NCBI GenBank assembly: GCA_021154515.1
Contig: JAJKIL010000482.1
Span: 1 to 7,900, forward strand
Direction: 5' to 3'
Length of the DNA stretch: 7,900 bases
Source of the DNA: Niastella sp.
Lineage (GTDB): Bacteria > Bacteroidota > Bacteroidia > Chitinophagales > Chitinophagaceae
In this document: positions 6,305 through 7,900 of the stretch, piece after piece
Layout of the letters: each line of letters begins with the position of its first letter
Position numbering within the stretch: the stretch's first letter is position 1
Translations under genes and position numbers: made by a program
Notes under the pieces: model-generated
What the model saw: only the letters and a program-made list of their open reading frames with translations
Told to the model about the DNA's origin: nothing
The model's database searches: none

Positions 6305-6502
6305 AGAAATTTATCGCGCAAGCTCTTTGTCAAATATCAGATGGTTCCTTTTAATCTTACTTTAACGGACCATCTATACTAATGGCATCCGATTTGCGTT
6401 ATATAATAAAGTTCTTTTTTAACGACTCACACAAAGCAGTCAATTTTCTCATAAGCAGTTAGTTTTGGTTACGGCCCCTGTGTCTACAGGGGCTATTTTT
6501 TT
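6305..6502 (+). ncRNA. Candidate ~200-nt small RNA or microprotein transcript
   Basis: A promoter-like box at 6293 and an excellent T-tailed terminator at 6474-6502 bracket about 200 nt on the plus strand that hold no normal gene. The terminator cannot belong to prfA, which has its own 550 bp earlier, nor to the VanZ gene, which reads the other way. Within it, AGATGGT (6339-6345) pairs with ACCATCT (6369-6375), extended by CC/GG past a one-base bulge. Two tiny ORFs also lie here: 13 codons (6341-6382) and 26 codons (6382-6462), sharing the A of TAATG. I cannot match it to 6S, SRP, RNase P or tmRNA. The 5' end is a guess. Confidence 0.35.
6474..6502 (+). terminator. Strong intrinsic terminator
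   Basis: GCCCCTGT (6474-6481) and ACAGGGGC (6486-6493) form a perfect 8-bp GC-rich stem with a 4-nt loop, followed by TA and seven T. The T-run on the right shows it stops plus-strand transcription. It lies inside a wider perfect 9-bp inverted repeat, CAGTTAGTT (6456-6464) with AACTAACTG (6509-6517). Confidence 0.88.
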
Positions 6503-6536
6503 GTATATAACTAACTGATTTACAGATTTTCCCCTT

Positions 6537-6929
6537 CTATTTTACTCTTACAAAAAGGTGATATACAGCAGCCAGGATGGCGCCAGTGGAATCGGCAACA
6601 ATATCATAGACGTCAAAACTGCGATTTGGAATATAATCCCTTTGTAGAAATTCTAACCCAATACCCAATCCTATACTGAAAAGCGTCAGAAAGACAATAA
6701 TCGCCTGCCATCTTTGTTTGTCATTGCGACGATAATACAGGTTGAAGGCCCACAGCAAAACAATGCCCCCAAACAAAATGGTATGCACTACTTTATCAAT
6801 ACCTTTTGTAGAAAAGACACCGGTACTGGGGATGGCAGAACCTGGCAGGCACAGTAAAATAATGGTAATAGCTGTCCAGGCAAAAGGAACGATTTTCCAG
6901 GTACAAAGTTTTTTAACAAAACGCATCAT
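6537..6929 (-). CDS. VanZ-like family membrane protein
   Basis: This is a small integral inner-membrane protein of 130 residues, the normal size for stand-alone VanZ-like proteins. The family is named for VanZ of enterococci, linked to low-level teicoplanin resistance. The role of most members is unknown, and resistance should not be assumed here. Four hydrophobic segments lie at about 12-29, 47-65, 75-94 and 109-126. Family motifs are present: LPGSAIP after the first segment, IDKVVHTILFGG leading into the second, and GLEFLQ followed by RSFDVYDIVADSTGAI before the last. The start is MM; ATG 6929 or the next codon, ATG 6926, both serve. It lies 98 bp downstream of the anti-sigma gene on the same strand, but a promoter-like box at 6949-6956 suggests separate expression. 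No terminator with a T-run is seen for this strand. Confidence 0.85.
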   Translation of the reverse strand: MMRFVKKLCTWKIVPFAWTAITIILLCLPGSAIPSTGVFSTKGIDKVVHTILFGGIVLLWAFNLYYRRNDKQRWQAIIVFLTLFSIGLGIGLEFLQRDYIPNRSFDVYDIVADSTGAILAAVYHLFVRVK

Positions 6930-6948
6930 ATAGGGATGAAAGATACTT

Positions 6949-6956
6949 CAAAAATA
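6949..6956 (-). promoter_or_regulatory. Promoter-like -7 box for the VanZ-like gene
   Basis: On the minus strand 6956-6949 reads TATTTTTG, an exact TAnnTTTG match. Transcription would begin near 6943 and leave a leader of about 14 nt before ATG 6929. There is no obvious -33 TTG, and the AT-rich context makes a chance match possible. Confidence 0.4.
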
Positions 6957-7027
6957 GATATGGGTAGTAATGAATGGTGTTAATGAGGGTAAGAAGCTGG
7001 CGGACCGTTTCCGTTTCACGACATTAA

Positions 7028-7861
7028 CTACACTTTACCAATAACATACATTGGACCTTTTGGAGTAGGGCTTCCACCCTGCTGTTCGAGCGTGATAGCA
7101 AAAAGTTGCGCGCGGGGAATGTTTTTCATTTTAACCATCATATGACCATGGCTCATATCGAGCATGCCGGCATCAACGGGCTGATTGTCTACAATGGCCC
7201 ATAACTGGTATTGTTTGCCGGTTTCAGGCATCGGCAGGTTGTTTACCATCAGGTAAACATCTTTGGTGCGGGTATCCCATAAAACGGTTGCCGCGCTACC
7301 CGGGTCGGGGCTGGCATTATTGGGCACACCCTTACCTTCCATGGTAACCCTGGCCATATAAGGATTCGTTAAACCCTGAATGGTTTGCTCGTAGTTGCTC
7401 ATGCGGGTTTGCATGGCGTTGTTGTTTTTTGCCAGTTCAGTTTGCGTGGCCAGCAACTGATCGTAGCGCTGACTGTAATCGCGGTATTTATTGAAATAAT
7501 AAATATTTAAGCCGGCACTACCTACCAGCAATACAATGGCAGCCGCGGCTACATACCGCATAGCCATAGGAACAACCGAGCGCCTGATGGGTCGCATTTG
7601 AACCACTGGCGTGCTTCTGCTGGCTTCAGGAACCATTTCTGCCGCTAATTGCCGCAAAATGGTTTCCCGCAATTGTACAGGAGGGGCAACAGCGCCAGCC
7701 AGGGCTTGCTGCTCAAGGGAAAGTTCAAATGCATCCCGGGCCGCGCGTACTTCGGCGTGCTGAGTGCACATTTGTTCAAACTGCACCCGTTCCGTCTCTT
7801 CAGCGAGCCCTAACACATAGCTTTCCACTATGCCACTTGATATGTATTCCTGTATATTCAC
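7028..7861 (-). CDS. RskA-type transmembrane anti-sigma factor
   Basis: It is expected to hold an ECF sigma factor at the inner membrane until an envelope signal releases it. The 277 residues divide into four parts. The N-terminal sigma-binding region (about 1-75) carries ISSGIVESYVLGLA and then EETERVQFEQMC. A single membrane helix lies at about 103-122. A likely coiled coil at 125-163 is rich in Q, N and E. The periplasmic RskA C-terminal domain (about 165-277) has YQLWAIVDNQPVDAGML and ends FAITLEQQGGSPTPKGPMYVIG. The usual zinc HxxxCxxC is missing; only C32 and H35 remain, so this is a zinc-free variant. The start is GTG 7861, overlapping the TGA stop of the sigma gene in GTGA, with AAGGGA about 9 nt upstream as a possible ribosome site. 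The frame is open upstream, but the overlap and the VNIQEY start favour this GTG. Confidence 0.88.
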   Translation of the reverse strand: MNIQEYISSGIVESYVLGLAEETERVQFEQMCTQHAEVRAARDAFELSLEQQALAGAVAPPVQLRETILRQLAAEMVPEASRSTPVVQMRPIRRSVVPMAMRYVAAAAIVLLVGSAGLNIYYFNKYRDYSQRYDQLLATQTELAKNNNAMQTRMSNYEQTIQGLTNPYMARVTMEGKGVPNNASPDPGSAATVLWDTRTKDVYLMVNNLPMPETGKQYQLWAIVDNQPVDAGMLDMSHGHMMVKMKNIPRAQLFAITLEQQGGSPTPKGPMYVIGKV

Positions 7862-7900
7862 TTCAAATATTCCCTTAACTGAATAAGTGCATTCCGGATA
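7858..7900 (-). CDS. C-terminal end of an ECF-type sigma factor (partial)
   Basis: Only the last 13 codons are in the window, reading IRNALIQLREYLK and then TGA. This looks like the last helix of sigma-70 region 4, where ECF factors commonly end in a basic, leucine-rich helix of the form 'R-x-R-x-A-L-x-x-L-R-x-x-L'. The stop overlaps the anti-sigma GTG start by 4 nt, the usual sigma/anti-sigma gene order and coupling. The gene continues off the right edge. The call rests on a short tail plus the neighbour. Confidence 0.75.
   Translation of the reverse strand, partial: IRNALIQLREYLK

Noticed and set aside
6271..6306. 11-codon ORF reading MKYWKYVVPLH before the orphan unit, considered as a leader peptide
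   Set aside because: It overlaps the promoter-like box, and no biosynthetic gene or adjacent attenuator follows. Aromatic residues alone are not evidence.
6537..6929. Calling the VanZ-like gene an antibiotic-resistance gene
   Set aside because: Most VanZ-like proteins are chromosomal with unknown roles, and no vanHAX-type genes are nearby.
6979..7028. GTTAATG/CATTAAC inverted repeat after the anti-sigma gene, considered as a terminator
   Set aside because: The loop is 36 nt, the stem is AT-rich and no T-run follows on the minus strand.

Overview
The window looks like chromosome from a member of the Bacteroidota, most likely a Chitinophagaceae-type bacterium. Four things point there. A PorZ-like propeller protein carries a type IX secretion (T9SS) C-terminal domain. 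Promoter-like sites match the Bacteroidota -7 consensus TAnnTTTG(CA). Shine-Dalgarno sites are mostly absent. A sigma/anti-sigma pair resembles those common in this phylum. The family-level assignment is inference.

Layout, left to right. Bases 1-303 hold a probable terminator of an upstream gene (7-30), an unusual 14-unit tandem array with an 11-bp period (70-223) and a promoter-like box (290-297). A two-gene plus-strand operon follows: porZ-like (304-2601) and recO (2598-3338), overlapping by 4 nt. The recO 3' end faces a minus-strand amidohydrolase gene (3470-4639). Between them sits a long imperfect hairpin built from 7-bp repeats (3386-3453), and a different 7-bp repeat lies inside the amidohydrolase coding sequence (3794-3823). 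Divergent from the amidohydrolase is prfA, peptide chain release factor 1 (4796-5860), with a promoter at 4657 and a strong terminator at 5883-5920.

Bases 5921-6536 hold no conventional gene, but they are rich in structure. There are nested and competing inverted repeats (5931-6070), a perfect palindrome (6108-6119), a promoter-like box (6293) and a very good intrinsic terminator (6474-6502). Together the last two define a possible ~200-nt transcript, either a small RNA or a carrier of two tiny overlapping ORFs. On the right, reading leftward on the minus strand, are the last 13 codons of a probable ECF sigma factor (7858-7900), its overlapping RskA-type membrane anti-sigma factor (7028-7861) and a VanZ-like membrane protein (6537-6929) that has its own promoter-like box.

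Functionally the window is mostly housekeeping: surface-protein secretion and LPS attachment, recombinational repair, translation termination, and envelope-linked signalling. No defence system, mobile element, CRISPR array, tRNA or rRNA was seen. The points of interest are the repeat arrays and the 5921-6536 intergenic unit.
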